Shown: one piece after another, positions 48,247 through 58,168 of the stretch
Layout of the letters: every line of letters starts with the position of its first letter
Numbering within the stretch: position 1 is the stretch's first letter
Origin: Pelodictyon luteolum DSM 273
GTDB lineage: Bacteria; Bacteroidota; Chlorobiia; Chlorobiales; Chlorobiaceae
Length of the DNA stretch: 64,000 bases
Direction of reading: 5' to 3'
Assembly (NCBI RefSeq): GCF_000012485.1
Contig: NC_007512.1
Coordinates: 2,258,501 to 2,322,500, forward strand
The notes under the pieces: generated by a model
What the model was told of the DNA's origin: nothing
The model's database searches: none
The model's input: the letters and a program-made list of their open reading frames with translations, nothing else
Position numbers and translations under genes: made by a program

Positions 48247-50385
48247 TTAGAGGAACAGCAGAGCCCCCCGGTAGGCAATGAACGAAAGCACCCAGGCAAC
48301 ACCAAGCGAGTACGCCGAATAGAGCAGTACCGGCTTCCACCGTCCGATTTCCTTCTTCATGACTCCGAGGGCGGCAACGCAGGGCAGGTAGAGCAGCACG
48401 AACACCATCAAGCTGAGAGCAGTCGCCCGGTTGAAGGCCGGATCGTTCCTGAGGGTCGCCTGCAGGTCCCCGGTATCGGTATCGGACGAGAGTGAATAGA
48501 TGGTGGCCATGGTGGAAACGACCACTTCTTTTGCGGCAAGTCCGGTGACAAGGGCGATCCCGATCCGCCAGTCGAAGCCGAGGGGCCTGATGACGGGCTC
48601 CATCAGCATGCCTGCACGTCCAGCCAGAGAATGGGCCAACTGCTCGCTCTGGGCCTTCTGCTCAAGGGTGGAAATGCGGATATCTTTTTCAGCGGCCCCG
48701 AGCCCTGCATCCGCTTCAACCGCACTGCGCGCCTGCTCTAGACCCGCTTCGATGGCCGCGCTCCGGGGGTAGTTGCTCATGACCCAGATAATGACCACTG
48801 CCGCAAGGATAAGGGTCCCGGCCTTTTTCACGTACATCAGCGCCTTCACCTTCGCCTGGAAAAACACCGACCCAAGGGTCGGCCAGCGGTAGGGAGGAAG
48901 CTCCATGACAAAGGGCTCGGAGTCGCTGCTCAGCACCGTCGACTTCAGGATCCATGCGGTCCAGAGCCCGACGGCAATGCCGAGCAGATAGATGCCGAAC
49001 AGGATGTTGGCGGCCATCGAGGGGGCGAAGAACGCTCCGCAGAGCAGTACATAGACCGGCAGCTTGGCACCGCAGCTCATGAACGGGATGATCATGATGG
49101 TCGCAAGACGGTCGGTACGGCTTTTCAGTGTCCGGGTGGCCATGATGGCCGGAATGGAGCATCCGAATCCGGTAATCATCGGGATGAACGACTTTCCGTG
49201 CAGACCGAACCGGTGCATCACCCGGTCTATGACAAAGGCCGCACGCGCCATATAGCCGGATGCCTCAAGGAACGAGAGCCCGATGAAAAGAAGAACGATG
49301 TTCGGCAGAAACACCAGCACTCCGCCCACTCCGGCAAGCACCCCGTCAAGCAGGATCGAGCGAACCATGCCATCCGGAAGATAGCGCCCCCCCGCCACCG
49401 CCAGCAAGCTGAAAAGGGAGGATAGCCACTCCATGACCGGTGCACCTAAAGAGAAGGTAAAATGGAACACTGCCCATACGACAAGAAGAAAGACGGGCAG
49501 ACCGAGCACCCTGTTGAGCACGACCATGTCGATGTAGTCGGTCAGCGAAGTGCGTTTTTCCGTCGGCATCTCGACGCACTCTTTCATCGCACCCCTGATG
49601 AAGGAGTGCCGATCCTCACTGATGAGCTCTTCTGGATCCGATCCGTAGAGGCGCCGCGCATCTTTCAGCGCACCCTGCATGACCACTTCGGCCTTCACCC
49701 ATGCCGGCTGGCGCTGGATTTCACGGTAGACCTCCCTGTCGCTCTCGAGCAGCTTGATGGCAAGCCAGCGACTGTTGTAGGCTGCGAGTTCCAGCTCAGG
49801 TGCAAGCAGCTCCGAGATCTCGTTGATGGGCTCTTCAAGGCCGGGACGGAAAAACAGCTTGTTCTTCTGGATGGCAATGTCTCCCGTTCCGACACGGATG
49901 ACATGATCAAGCAGCAACTCCAGGCCCGTACGCTTTTTGGCGGAGGTCGGCACGATGTGGCAACCCAGAAGTTTCTGGAGCTGCCGGGTATCGATCTTCA
50001 TTCCCCGCTCCTCGACCTCATCCATCATGTTCAGGGCTACAAGGAAATCCACCTCCATCTCCATGAGCTGGGTGGTGAGCAGAAGGCTCCGCTCGATGTT
50101 CGGGCCCTCGATGACATTGACGACCACGTCCGGCCGTTGCTCAATCAAGTACTGCCTGGTGACTATTTCCTCAGGGGAGTAAGGGGTGAGCGAGTAGGTA
50201 CCGGGAAGATCGACGACCTTTATGCGGTATCCCCGGTAGTCGAGGTATCCTTCGTATTTTTCAATCGTGACGCCCGGGAAGTTGCCTACCTTCTGGTGGG
50301 CACCCGTCAGGGCGTTGAAGAGCGACGACTTGCCGCAGTTGGGGTTGCCGGTCAGAGCAATGGAGAGTTCTTTAGGTGCTGTCAT
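48247..50385 (-). CDS. feoB: Ferrous iron transporter FeoB
   Basis: 712 residues; inner-membrane Fe2+ importer with an N-terminal GTPase (GNPNCGKSSLFNAL as G1, VVDLPGTYSLTPYS as G3, NMMD as G4 region) followed by the guanine-dissociation-inhibitor-like helices and about eight membrane helices (from about 285). Typical membrane motifs are FLPNIVLLFIGLSFLE, GFGCSIPAIMATRTL and FMSCGAKLPVYVL. It overlaps feoA by ATGA. Confidence 0.96.
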   Translation of the reverse strand: MTAPKELSIALTGNPNCGKSSLFNALTGAHQKVGNFPGVTIEKYEGYLDYRGYRIKVVDLPGTYSLTPYSPEEIVTRQYLIEQRPDVVVNVIEGPNIERSLLLTTQLMEMEVDFLVALNMMDEVEERGMKIDTRQLQKLLGCHIVPTSAKKRTGLELLLDHVIRVGTGDIAIQKNKLFFRPGLEEPINEISELLAPELELAAYNSRWLAIKLLESDREVYREIQRQPAWVKAEVVMQGALKDARRLYGSDPEELISEDRHSFIRGAMKECVEMPTEKRTSLTDYIDMVVLNRVLGLPVFLLVVWAVFHFTFSLGAPVMEWLSSLFSLLAVAGGRYLPDGMVRSILLDGVLAGVGGVLVFLPNIVLLFIGLSFLEASGYMARAAFVIDRVMHRFGLHGKSFIPMITGFGCSIPAIMATRTLKSRTDRLATIMIIPFMSCGAKLPVYVLLCGAFFAPSMAANILFGIYLLGIAVGLWTAWILKSTVLSSDSEPFVMELPPYRWPTLGSVFFQAKVKALMYVKKAGTLILAAVVIIWVMSNYPRSAAIEAGLEQARSAVEADAGLGAAEKDIRISTLEQKAQSEQLAHSLAGRAGMLMEPVIRPLGFDWRIGIALVTGLAAKEVVVSTMATIYSLSSDTDTGDLQATLRNDPAFNRATALSLMVFVLLYLPCVAALGVMKKEIGRWKPVLLYSAYSLGVAWVLSFIAYRGALLFL

Positions 50386-50675
50386 TTCGCCCCTCCCGAT
50401 CCATGGCGCCGACGGCCTCCGGACTGCATCGGCATGCCGTCACCGACGCCTCCGATCCGTTCCACCATGATCCCTTCAGCCTCGCTGATGCGCATCGTGA
50501 GATAGAGCCCTTTAAAGAAAATCTCTACGGGGTCCCCAAGCGGAGCCACCCTCAGCACCTTGAAGCGGGTCCCCTTGATGAGCCCCATGTCCATAATCCT
50601 ACGCCTGACGGCGGCATCAACCTTGAGGCCAGTTACTTCTGCCTTGTCACCAACCTGCAGTTCCGATAAACGCAT
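50382..50675 (-). CDS. feoA: FeoA ferrous iron transport accessory protein
   Basis: 97 residues with an SH3-like fold: LQVGDKAEVTGL, RRIMDMGLIKGTRFKVLRVAPL, DPVEIFFKGLYLTMRISEAE. A Gly/Arg-rich tail (SGGRRRHGSGG) follows. ATG 50675 lies 8 bases after a GGAG, better than ATG 50681 (2 bases) or longer starts. It is likely to stimulate FeoB's GTPase or transport. Confidence 0.93.
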   Translation of the reverse strand: MRLSELQVGDKAEVTGLKVDAAVRRRIMDMGLIKGTRFKVLRVAPLGDPVEIFFKGLYLTMRISEAEGIMVERIGGVGDGMPMQSGGRRRHGSGGAK

Positions 50676-50709
50676 ATACATCACTCCATATGAAAACGCG
50701 TGCGCGTCA

Positions 50710-50726
50710 ATTAATCTAGATTTAAT
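50710..50726. promoter_or_regulatory. AT-rich near-palindrome upstream of feoA
   Basis: ATTAA-TCTAGA-TTTAAT is an almost perfect inverted repeat centred on TCTAGA, in the 109-bp AT-rich gap between the HIT gene and feoA, 35 bases before the feoA start. Placement suits an iron-responsive repressor site, but it matches neither the Fur nor the DtxR consensus well. Confidence 0.4.
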
Positions 50727-50784
50727 ATAAATAACAGCGCGCGAACACAAAAACGTTCCGGGCCTTTTAGCAATAGCGCAATCC

Positions 50785-51168
50785 CTACGCGCCGTGCGTA
50801 ATGGCCGCTCCGGGAAATGGAGGCCAGCCCATCCCGGTACCGCCGAGAAGATGGCCGTGGATGTGGAAGACGCTCTGCAGGGCATCGGGTCCGCTGTTGA
50901 ATACGAAACGGTAGCCGGACTGCCTGACGCCGAGAATGTCGGCGACCCTGCCGGCAGCGAGCATGATCTGGCCGGCAATATGGAGATGGTCGGGCGAAAG
51001 ATCGCTCAAGGAGGCGATGTGCTCCAAAGGAATGATAAGGGCGTGGGCCGGGGCAACCGGGGAGATGTCCCTGAAGGCTAGTACATGGTCGTTGCGGTAG
51101 AGAATGTCGGCAGGGATTTCGCCTGCAATGATCCGGCAGAAAATGCAGTCAGCGCTGTGGTTCTCCAT
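50785..51168 (-). CDS. HIT family nucleotide-binding hydrolase
   Basis: 127 residues, HINT-type. CIFCRIIAGEIP supplies zinc or structural residues, ALIIPLEHIASL is typical, and the histidine triad is HIHGHLLGG. It hydrolyses small nucleotide phosphoramidates or adenylates. It follows the CNNM-like gene by 8 bp on the same strand, with feoA downstream. Confidence 0.94.
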   Translation of the reverse strand: MENHSADCIFCRIIAGEIPADILYRNDHVLAFRDISPVAPAHALIIPLEHIASLSDLSPDHLHIAGQIMLAAGRVADILGVRQSGYRFVFNSGPDALQSVFHIHGHLLGGTGMGWPPFPGAAITHGA

Positions 51169-51176
51169 GGTGCATG

Positions 51177-52502
51177 TCAGGATAAAGGGTTAAGTCCGTC
51201 AACCGACTCCAGAGCGGAATCACGGAGCAGCTTCGAGGCAAGCACTTTGTCGATGCGCTGGCCGTCGAGGTCGACGATTTCCAGCCGCCAGTTTTCCCAG
51301 GTCATGATGTCGCCGGTCTGCGGCATCCGGCCGAGCATCCACATCATAAGTCCGCTGAGGGTGTGGTAACGGCCTTTCTCCTCTTCGGGAAGACTTCTGA
51401 GTTCAAGCGTATCCTTGAGTTCCGGAACCGGAATGAGACCGTCAAGGAGCCAGGAGCCGTCTTCGCGCTCGACCGCCCATGAATCCTCACTGTTGCGCGG
51501 AACGAACTCTCCTGTCACCGCTTCGAGCATGTCCTGGAGGGTGACGAGACCCTGGATCTCGCCGTACTCGTCGACCACGAACACCATCTGGCTGCCGGAA
51601 GTCCTGAAATGGTCGAGCAGTTCCATGCCGGTCAGCGATTCGGGAACATAGATGCACGGCTGAAGCTGGGAAGTGAACTCCGTCAGCCCTCCGCGAAGCG
51701 ACTGGGAGAGCAGCTGCTTGGCATTGACAACACCGAGAAGCGACTGCAGGCTGCCGCTGCAGACAGGGAATCGGGAATGCTCCGACTCCGTCACCCTCGC
51801 AATATTCGCCTCCACGGGACGGAGTACATCGAGGAAAACGATGTCGGCCCGGGGCACCATCAGGGTGCCGAGCTGGCGGTCGTCAAGACGGAAAACGTTG
51901 CGGACCATCTCATGTTCATGCTGCTCAATCACTCCGGCCTCTGATCCCTCTTCAAGCATTGCATGGATCTCCTCCTCAGTCACGCGCTGCACCTCTTCGG
52001 GATTCTTTCCGAGCAGGCGAAGGATGGCATCGGTCGAAAATGATAGCAGCCTGACGAACGGGCGGGTGGCAGTAGAGAGGGTGAGCATCGGCAGTGCAAC
52101 GAAGCGGGCTACCCCTTCAGGATTGAACTGGCCTAGACGTTTCGGCACCAGTTCGCCGATGACGATGGTGACATAGGTAATGGAGACAACCGCGGCAAAG
52201 GTGGCGGAAATGCGGCTGATGTCCGGATCCAGACCGAGCGATACGAGCCATGCCGACAACGGCACGGCAAAAGCTCCTTCACCGACGATGCCGTTGAGGA
52301 TGCCGATGGAGGTGATGCCGATCTGGATGGTCGACAGGAAACGGATTGGTTCCTGTCCGAGCTTGATTGCTACCGAGGCGGGGCGGTCGCCGCCCTCGGC
52401 CAGTTTTGCCAGCCGGGAGCGCTTGGCGGAGACAAGGGCTATTTCGGTCATGGCAAGCATGCCGTTGACCAGAATCAGAAAAAGGAGAAAGAGCAGTTCC
52501 AT
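51177..52502 (-). CDS. CNNM/HlyC-CorC family membrane protein with CBS pair
   Basis: 441 residues. A DUF21 membrane domain (about 1-190; MTEIALVSAKRSRLAKLAEGG, GELVPKRLGQ) is followed by a CBS pair (about 215-335; VPRADIVFLDV, DEYGEIQGLVTLQDMLEAV) and a C-terminal CorC/HlyC domain (GSWLLDGLIPVPELKDTL). The family contains Mg/Co transport-related proteins; older annotation calls it hemolysin, for which there is no evidence here. Upstream of the HIT gene in an operon. Confidence 0.92.
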   Translation of the reverse strand: MELLFLLFLILVNGMLAMTEIALVSAKRSRLAKLAEGGDRPASVAIKLGQEPIRFLSTIQIGITSIGILNGIVGEGAFAVPLSAWLVSLGLDPDISRISATFAAVVSITYVTIVIGELVPKRLGQFNPEGVARFVALPMLTLSTATRPFVRLLSFSTDAILRLLGKNPEEVQRVTEEEIHAMLEEGSEAGVIEQHEHEMVRNVFRLDDRQLGTLMVPRADIVFLDVLRPVEANIARVTESEHSRFPVCSGSLQSLLGVVNAKQLLSQSLRGGLTEFTSQLQPCIYVPESLTGMELLDHFRTSGSQMVFVVDEYGEIQGLVTLQDMLEAVTGEFVPRNSEDSWAVEREDGSWLLDGLIPVPELKDTLELRSLPEEEKGRYHTLSGLMMWMLGRMPQTGDIMTWENWRLEIVDLDGQRIDKVLASKLLRDSALESVDGLNPLS

Positions 52503-52579
52503 ACGTTGTATTTAGTTCGCTGGGGGCAGAAGCTTCGGCGCCCGGATGCATTCTATTACGCTTTTTCCCTTTTATTTCC

Positions 52580-52609
52580 AAAAGGGGCATCCACCCGGCT
52601 TCATGCCCC
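52580..52609 (-). terminator. Terminator after the cupin gene
   Basis: On the minus strand GGGGCAT (52609-52603) pairs with ATGCCCC (52590-52584) and is followed by TTTT. It lies 18 bases past the cupin stop. Confidence 0.65.
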
Positions 52610-52627
52610 GGAACCCGCAGAAGAAAC

Positions 52628-53104
52628 TCAGTGGACTTCGTTTCCAACGTAAGTCGTTCCATCGGGGCCGATTGCGTGGAGTTCGAGCACGACCTCCTCA
52701 CTGCCGGCCACGGCATAATGAGGCACCCTCACCGGCTCGGTGAAAAAGCTGCCGGGAGGCATGGCGCGAAGGGTGGCATTGTCGAACCGTTCCCCGAAGG
52801 CGAAGTAGAGTGTCCCCTTCAGCACGGTCACCATCCTGGCCTGGTTCGGATGAAAATGCGGTTCCAGGCGGGTACCAGGGGCAAGCTTTATGCGCTGGGC
52901 GTATGACTCCGGAAGAGCGGGATCGCCGGCGAGCACCGTTGTCTCAAGACCGTGAAGCTTCGGGTTCGCCACCCAGACCAGTTCTTCCGGGAGGAACGCT
53001 ACGCCCGCTTCCCCGGCGGCAGGCTGGGTTGCTGTGGGCACAGCGTGGAGCGGAGCGGCAACGAGGATGCTCAACATGAGCATGCGGAAAATGGAGGACT
53101 TCAT
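52628..53104 (-). CDS. Exported cupin-domain protein
   Basis: 158 residues with a signal peptide (about 1-22, ending VAAPLHA). The cupin motif is RLEPHFHPNQARMVTVLKG (first: H-x-H and E/Q, here no clear Glu) and PPGSFFTEPVRVPHYAV (second, His). A small periplasmic metal- or ligand-binding cupin; substrate unknown. The ATG at 53104 is chosen since it opens the signal peptide. Confidence 0.8.
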   Translation of the reverse strand: MKSSIFRMLMLSILVAAPLHAVPTATQPAAGEAGVAFLPEELVWVANPKLHGLETTVLAGDPALPESYAQRIKLAPGTRLEPHFHPNQARMVTVLKGTLYFAFGERFDNATLRAMPPGSFFTEPVRVPHYAVAGSEEVVLELHAIGPDGTTYVGNEVH

Positions 53105-53263
53105 GCTGAAGGGGTTTTGATTGACAATCACCGTACAATCTACGCAGATTGTCCCTATCGGCAAAATCCAGAGCCGGCAGCAGTCTAAGGATCCGGGACG
53201 GCGGAATTCGAAACATTCCTATATTATCCTTGATTGTTGGCATATGACCGTAAACACACCACG

Positions 53264-53935
53264 ATGACGACCATGCACCGAATACTGAAAAGAACCCTCC
53301 TCTCGACCATCATCCTCTTCACTGCCGCCTGCTCCCGACCGGCACCGGAAGCCGTCGACATCGACGGCAACAGCTACCGGATTGTGCGTGCCGGCGCCAT
53401 GACATGGACTGCCGAAAACCTGTCGGTCTCCCGGTTCCGGAACGGTGAGCTGATCCCCGAAGTCAGAGATGGGGCAGAGTGGGCAGCGCTTGCCACTCCC
53501 GCCTGGTGCTGGAACAGCAACAGCCCGGAAAACGGCAAGAAGTATGGAAAAATGTATAACTGGTATGCGGTCAATGACCCGAGGGGGCTGGCGCCCGAGG
53601 GGTGGCATGTGGCCACGGATGCAGAATGGAGCATGCTCTCGGAACTGCTCGGGGGCGAACGGGAGGCCGGCGGGAAACTGAAGGCTGTCCAGGGCTGGGC
53701 TGAGCCGAACGAAGGAGCGGAAGACACCATCGGGTTCGGTCTGCTGCCGGCCGGGGCGCGTCGTGATACGGATGGGGAGTTCATGGAACCCGGCAGCTAC
53801 AACCGGCTTTGGACATCGACCGAAACCTCAGACAAAGCCGCATGGAGCCGCAGTATCGGCTACTTCGACGCCGCCTTGAGACGCGGAAAGGCGAACAAGA
53901 AGACTGGTTTTTCCGTCCGCTGCGTCAAGGATTGA
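53264..53935 (+). CDS. Lipoprotein with Fibrobacter succinogenes major paralogous domain
   Basis: 223 residues, lipoprotein: the signal ends LFTAACSRP, lipobox cysteine at about residue 26. The domain (TIGR02145) is marked by TWTAENLSVSRFRNGE, YNWYAVNDPRGLAPEGWHVAT, EWSMLSELLGG and NRLWTSTE, ending FSVRCVKD. The domain is common in Fibrobacteres-Chlorobi-Bacteroidetes surface proteins; function unknown. The start at 53264 (MTTMHRILKR) is preferred over 53273. It nearly meets sdhB at the 3' end (1 bp gap). Confidence 0.87.
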   Translation: MTTMHRILKRTLLSTIILFTAACSRPAPEAVDIDGNSYRIVRAGAMTWTAENLSVSRFRNGELIPEVRDGAEWAALATPAWCWNSNSPENGKKYGKMYNWYAVNDPRGLAPEGWHVATDAEWSMLSELLGGEREAGGKLKAVQGWAEPNEGAEDTIGFGLLPAGARRDTDGEFMEPGSYNRLWTSTETSDKAAWSRSIGYFDAALRRGKANKKTGFSVRCVKD

Positions 53936-53936
53936 G

Positions 53937-54713
53937 TCAGAACGATTCGCCCTTCGAGGGCTTTTCTTTCTGCTTCATGAGGGTAGCCGTGAGGAACCCG
54001 CGGTTCAGAATGGCGATGTTCGTGACGGAAATTCCCTTCGGGCACTCCGCCTCGCAGGCGTAGGTATTGCTGCAGCCGCCGAAGCCGAGGCCGTCCATAC
54101 ATTCCACCATCTTCATGACCCGGCGCTCCGCCTCGATCTCTCCCTGGGGGAGAAGGGCAAGGTGGGAGACTTTCGCCCCGATGAAGAGCATAGCCGCTGC
54201 ATTGGCACAGGCCGCGACACATGCCCCGCAGCCGATGCAGGCTGCAGCGTCGAAAGCATCGTCCGACCGCTCCTTCGGAACAGGAATGCTGTTGGCGTCC
54301 GGCACGCCTCCGGTGTTGATGGAGACATACCCGCCCGCCTGGATGATGCGGTCAAGCGCGCTGCGGTCTACGATAAGGTCCCTGACGACGGGAAAGGCCT
54401 TGGCCCGCCAGGGCTCTATCGTGATGGTGTCGCCATCCTTGAAGGAGCGCATGTGCAGCTGGCAGGTGGTCACACCCTTCACTGGCCCGTGCGGACGGCC
54501 GTTGATGTAGAGGCTGCAGGTGCCGCAGATCCCCTCCCGGCAGTCATGATCAAAAGAAACGGGCTCCTGGCCATCTTCGATCAACTGCTGGTTGAGGATG
54601 TCGAGCATTTCGAAAAACGAACTGTCGGGGGAAATGCCGGAAACCTTGTAGGTAACCATGCCGCCTTTTGCTTCGGCGTTTTCCTGCCGCCAGATCCTGA
54701 GAGTGTAGTTCAT
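53937..54713 (-). CDS. sdhB: Succinate dehydrogenase/fumarate reductase iron-sulfur subunit
   Basis: 258 residues. [2Fe-2S] ligands: [13 protein letters not shown] with a downstream C; [4Fe-4S]: [19 protein letters not shown]; [3Fe-4S]: [14 protein letters not shown]. It relays electrons from the flavoprotein to the diheme membrane subunit. Belongs to the Bacteroidetes/Chlorobi-type complex. In green sulfur bacteria the complex normally runs as fumarate reductase in the reverse TCA cycle (known biology). Last gene of sdhCAB, 44 bp after sdhA. Confidence 0.95.
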   Translation of the reverse strand: MNYTLRIWRQENAEAKGGMVTYKVSGISPDSSFFEMLDILNQQLIEDGQEPVSFDHDCREGICGTCSLYINGRPHGPVKGVTTCQLHMRSFKDGDTITIEPWRAKAFPVVRDLIVDRSALDRIIQAGGYVSINTGGVPDANSIPVPKERSDDAFDAAACIGCGACVAACANAAAMLFIGAKVSHLALLPQGEIEAERRVMKMVECMDGLGFGGCSNTYACEAECPKGISVTNIAILNRGFLTATLMKQKEKPSKGESF

Positions 54714-54757
54714 GACCGTCGTTGAAATGGTGATGGGGGCACAGGCAAGCCGCCCCG

Positions 54758-56698
54758 TTACTTGTAGCAGCGCTGCGATAACTTGATGTCGTTGAACTCG
54801 AGGCGTTCACGCTGCATGGAGGGCTCCGCGCCGTCAGCAGCAGCCTCCCATGCGGCAACGTACGCATACTCATCATCATTGCGCATGGCCTCCCCTTCGG
54901 GGGTCTGGAACTCTTCGCGGAAATGTCCGCCGCACGACTCCCTGCGCATGAGAGCGTCGCGGGCCATGAGTTCGCCGAGCTCAATGAAATCGGCGACCCG
55001 CCAGGCCTTTTCAAGCTCGGGGTTGTAGCGGTCCATCCTGCCGGGCACACGAACATCTTCCATGTACTCCCGGCGGAGTTCTCCGATAAGCCCGAGTGCC
55101 TGCTGGAGGCCTGCCTCGTTGCGCGCCATGCCGCAATGATCCCACATGATCCGCCCTAGACGGCGGTGGAAGTGGTCGACGCTCCGGCTGCCGCCGGTCG
55201 AAAGATACCGGTTCAGGCGGTCACGGACGGCTTCGGCCGCAAGGGTGAACTCCTGAGAAGCGGGGTCGATGCGGGGGGTGTGGATCTCATCGGCAAGGTA
55301 GCTGCTGATGGTTGCCGGAAGGATGAAGTACCCGTCGGCAAGCCCCTGCATGAGGGCTGATGCGCCGAGCCGGTTGGCACCGTGGTCGGAGAAGTTGGCC
55401 TCGCCGATGGCGTACAGGCCCGGAATGGAAGTCATCAGCTCATAGTCGACCCAAAGGCCACCCATCGTGTAGTGGACAGCCGGATAGATCATCATCGGAG
55501 TCCGGTAAGGATCCTCTGCCACGATCTGGCCATACATCTGGAAGAGATTCCCGTAGAGTGCTTCTATGGTGTCATGCCCTTTGCGCTTGATGGCGTCCTT
55601 GAAATCAAGGAAGACGGCCATGCCGGTGCGGCCGACCCCGAACCCCGCATCACAGCGTTCCTTGGCAGCGCGGGATGCCACGTCGCGCGGCACCAGATTC
55701 CCGAAAGCGGGATAACGGCGCTCAAGGTAATAGTCACGGTCCGACTCTGGAATATCGGCCGGGGTGATCTCTCCGCTCCTGAGGCGCTCAACATCCTTTT
55801 TTAATGCCGGGACCCAGATGCGGCCGTCGTTGCGGAGGCTTTCGCTCATCAGCGTCAGCTTCGACTGGAAATCGCCGTGGACAGGAATGCAGGTTGGATG
55901 GATCTGGGTGAAGGAGGGATTGGCAAAAAGCGCCCCTTTCCTGTATGCACTCCAGGCCGGGCTTACGTTGGAGCCCATGGCGTTGGTGGAGAGGTAGAAG
56001 ACGTTGCCGTAGCCACCGCTCGCCAGCACTACGGCGTGCGCTGCATGACGCTCAATCTCTCCGGTGACGAGGTTGCGGGCAATGATGCCGCGCGCCCGAC
56101 CGTCGACAAGCACGGTATCGAGCACGTCGCGCCGATTGTAGAGGGTGACGGTGCCGGCCGCAATCTGGCGGGAAAGAGCTCCATAAGCACCCAGAAGCAG
56201 CTGCTGTCCGGTCTGGCCCCTTGCATAGAAGGTACGGGACACCTGCGCTCCGCCGAACGAGCGGTTGGCCAGAAGGCCGCCGTACTCGCGGGCGAAGGGA
56301 ACCCCCTGAGCGACGGCGAGATCAATGATGCTGTTGCTTACTTCGGCAAGCCGGTAGACGTTGGCCTCACGGGCCCGGTAGTCGCCGCCCTTGATGGTGT
56401 CATGAAACAGGCGGTGGATGCTGTCACCGTCGTTCGGGTAGTTCTTGGCGGCGTTGATGCCGCCCTGTGCGGCAATGCTGTGGGCGCGTCGCGGGGTGTC
56501 TTGATAGCAGAACGCCTTCACGTTGTATCCGAGTTCGCCAAGCGATGCGGCTGCCGAAGCACCGGCCAGGCCCGTGCCGATGACGATGATGTCGAGCTTG
56601 CGCTTGTTCGACGGACTGACAAGCCTGCAGCCCGAACGGTATGCCGTCCATTTTTCAGCAAGGGGGCCTTCGGGAATCTGGGCGTTGAGTCTTGTCAT
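54758..56698 (-). CDS. sdhA: Succinate dehydrogenase/fumarate reductase flavoprotein subunit
   Basis: 646 residues. FAD-binding [20 protein letters not shown], covalent-FAD histidine region [20 protein letters not shown], substrate site around [14 protein letters not shown] and [22 protein letters not shown]. Longer than the E. coli type, like the Bacteroides FrdA. Catalyses fumarate/succinate conversion on the cytoplasmic side. It is 25 bp after sdhC. Confidence 0.95.
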   Translation of the reverse strand: MTRLNAQIPEGPLAEKWTAYRSGCRLVSPSNKRKLDIIVIGTGLAGASAAASLGELGYNVKAFCYQDTPRRAHSIAAQGGINAAKNYPNDGDSIHRLFHDTIKGGDYRAREANVYRLAEVSNSIIDLAVAQGVPFAREYGGLLANRSFGGAQVSRTFYARGQTGQQLLLGAYGALSRQIAAGTVTLYNRRDVLDTVLVDGRARGIIARNLVTGEIERHAAHAVVLASGGYGNVFYLSTNAMGSNVSPAWSAYRKGALFANPSFTQIHPTCIPVHGDFQSKLTLMSESLRNDGRIWVPALKKDVERLRSGEITPADIPESDRDYYLERRYPAFGNLVPRDVASRAAKERCDAGFGVGRTGMAVFLDFKDAIKRKGHDTIEALYGNLFQMYGQIVAEDPYRTPMMIYPAVHYTMGGLWVDYELMTSIPGLYAIGEANFSDHGANRLGASALMQGLADGYFILPATISSYLADEIHTPRIDPASQEFTLAAEAVRDRLNRYLSTGGSRSVDHFHRRLGRIMWDHCGMARNEAGLQQALGLIGELRREYMEDVRVPGRMDRYNPELEKAWRVADFIELGELMARDALMRRESCGGHFREEFQTPEGEAMRNDDEYAYVAAWEAAADGAEPSMQRERLEFNDIKLSQRCYK

Positions 56699-56723
56699 TG
56701 CGGTACCGGTAGCGGTAAGGGGG

Positions 56724-57377
56724 TTAAGGGAAAAAGGCCAACCTGAGAGGAATCAGGCTGAATCCGGCTGTCATGAGGATGGCATATGCCGATCCCGCGA
56801 GCTTCAGCACCGGAGTATAGCGGCTGTGGTTCACGCCAAGCGTCTGAAAGGCCGACTGGATGGCATGGTTCAGGTGGAAGCCGAGAAAGAGGAACGAAGC
56901 GATGTAGAAGCTCGAGTACCAGGGGCTCTGGAAAAGGATGAGTGCCCGGCTGTAGAAGTCATGCCGGTCAATGCCTTCGGGCGGAGCCACGAGGCCGACC
57001 TTCAGCATCCAGAAGTCCGCAAGGTGCAGGGCGAGGAACACGAGAACGATGAGGCCGGTATGGAACATGTATTTTGACAGGAGCGAGGTGTCGCTGCTGT
57101 TTGGACGCTGGTAGCCGACAGGACGCGCGGCACGGTTCGCGCCCGATACCATGAGGCCGTAGATAATGTGGAGAAGGAAGCCCAGAAACAGCACCGGTTC
57201 GGCAATACGGATGACCGGGTTTGTGGCCATGAACTCTGCGGCAACGCTGAAGCTCCGGCCGCCATCCTGGACAAGAAGCAGAAGATTGACTCCGAGATGG
57301 ACGGGAAGAAAGACCGCAAGGAAAAGGCCTGCAAGAGCCATGAGGGATTTCCTGGCGATGGACGAGTTCAACGGCAT
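56724..57377 (-). CDS. sdhC: Succinate dehydrogenase cytochrome b subunit, single-polypeptide diheme type
   Basis: 217 residues with five membrane helices. Histidines placed for two hemes are in [30 protein letters not shown] and GFHLNHAI. It anchors SdhAB and connects to menaquinone. The ATG at 57377 ([13 protein letters not shown]) is chosen; GTG 57428 would add 17 residues without a ribosome site. First gene of sdhCAB. Confidence 0.9.
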   Translation of the reverse strand: MPLNSSIARKSLMALAGLFLAVFLPVHLGVNLLLLVQDGGRSFSVAAEFMATNPVIRIAEPVLFLGFLLHIIYGLMVSGANRAARPVGYQRPNSSDTSLLSKYMFHTGLIVLVFLALHLADFWMLKVGLVAPPEGIDRHDFYSRALILFQSPWYSSFYIASFLFLGFHLNHAIQSAFQTLGVNHSRYTPVLKLAGSAYAILMTAGFSLIPLRLAFFP

Positions 57378-57486
57378 GATGGTTGATCCGGAATTGAGTG
57401 AATGGGAAAGAACGGAGTGCGGTGCCACGCGGCTTCGCCTTCGGGCGGTAAGGTAACGCGCTGGGTACCGACTTCCAATAAAATAA

Positions 57487-58140
57487 TCACACGGCCCCCT
57501 CTTCTTCTTCGATCGCTGCGGCCCGGACCGGCGAAGCCTCGGCTCCGGCGATCTTGAGCGGGAAGGCGGAAAAAAGAAACCGCTTCCCGATGAGGGGAAA
57601 AAGTCCTGTCAGGTTTTCGACGACCACCAGCCCATGGCCGAGCAGTATCCGGTGCGACGGGTAGGCGTCCCCGAGCGGTGGATCGATTGAGGGGGAGTCG
57701 ATGCCGATGCCTTTAAGACCCTTAGAAACAAGCAGCAGCGCCGCCTCCTCCTGCAGATACGGGCAGGCTTCGAAATAGGACGGGCTGCCCCAGCGGCTGC
57801 TCCACCCGGTATGGATCAGCAGGAAATCGCAACTCCCCTCAGGAGGAGCGCCGGCGGCAATGACAGTGGCCGTAACCACCCCGCCGTTTTCCGGAGCAGC
57901 GTCCAGCACGAACCCCCTTCCTGCAAACGCTTCCAGCGGGCAAGCGTCCAGCGACCGGCCTTCCGGCAGCATATGCAGCGGCAGGTCGACATGGGTCCCT
58001 GCATGAGAGGAAAACGAGTACTCCCGCTCCAGATAGCCCTCCGTCCCGTACCCGGCCGCGTCCCGCACACGGGTAACGGGAGAGGCGGGCCAGAGGGGCA
58101 TGCCCTCGGCAATCGAATGACTCAGGTCGTGAATACGCAT
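57487..58140 (-). CDS. Cyclase family metal-dependent hydrolase (KynB-like)
   Basis: 217 residues. The signature HxGTHxDxPxH appears as SSHAGTHVDLPLH, and FLLIHTGWS, GIGIDSPSIDPP and HRILLGHGLVVVENL are also typical. Members include arylformamidase, but the substrate here is unknown. It lies 28 bp after the DHOD-like gene and upstream of sdhC across 109 bp, so co-transcription with the DHOD-like gene is likely. Confidence 0.88.
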   Translation of the reverse strand: MRIHDLSHSIAEGMPLWPASPVTRVRDAAGYGTEGYLEREYSFSSHAGTHVDLPLHMLPEGRSLDACPLEAFAGRGFVLDAAPENGGVVTATVIAAGAPPEGSCDFLLIHTGWSSRWGSPSYFEACPYLQEEAALLLVSKGLKGIGIDSPSIDPPLGDAYPSHRILLGHGLVVVENLTGLFPLIGKRFLFSAFPLKIAGAEASPVRAAAIEEEEGAV

Positions 58141-58168
58141 GGGGAAGGTCGAATGGTCATTCGAATAG

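Noticed and set aside
51177-52502. Hemolysin function for the CBS/CorC-type protein
   Set aside because: The name is historical; the domains point to a CNNM/CorC membrane protein, not a toxin.
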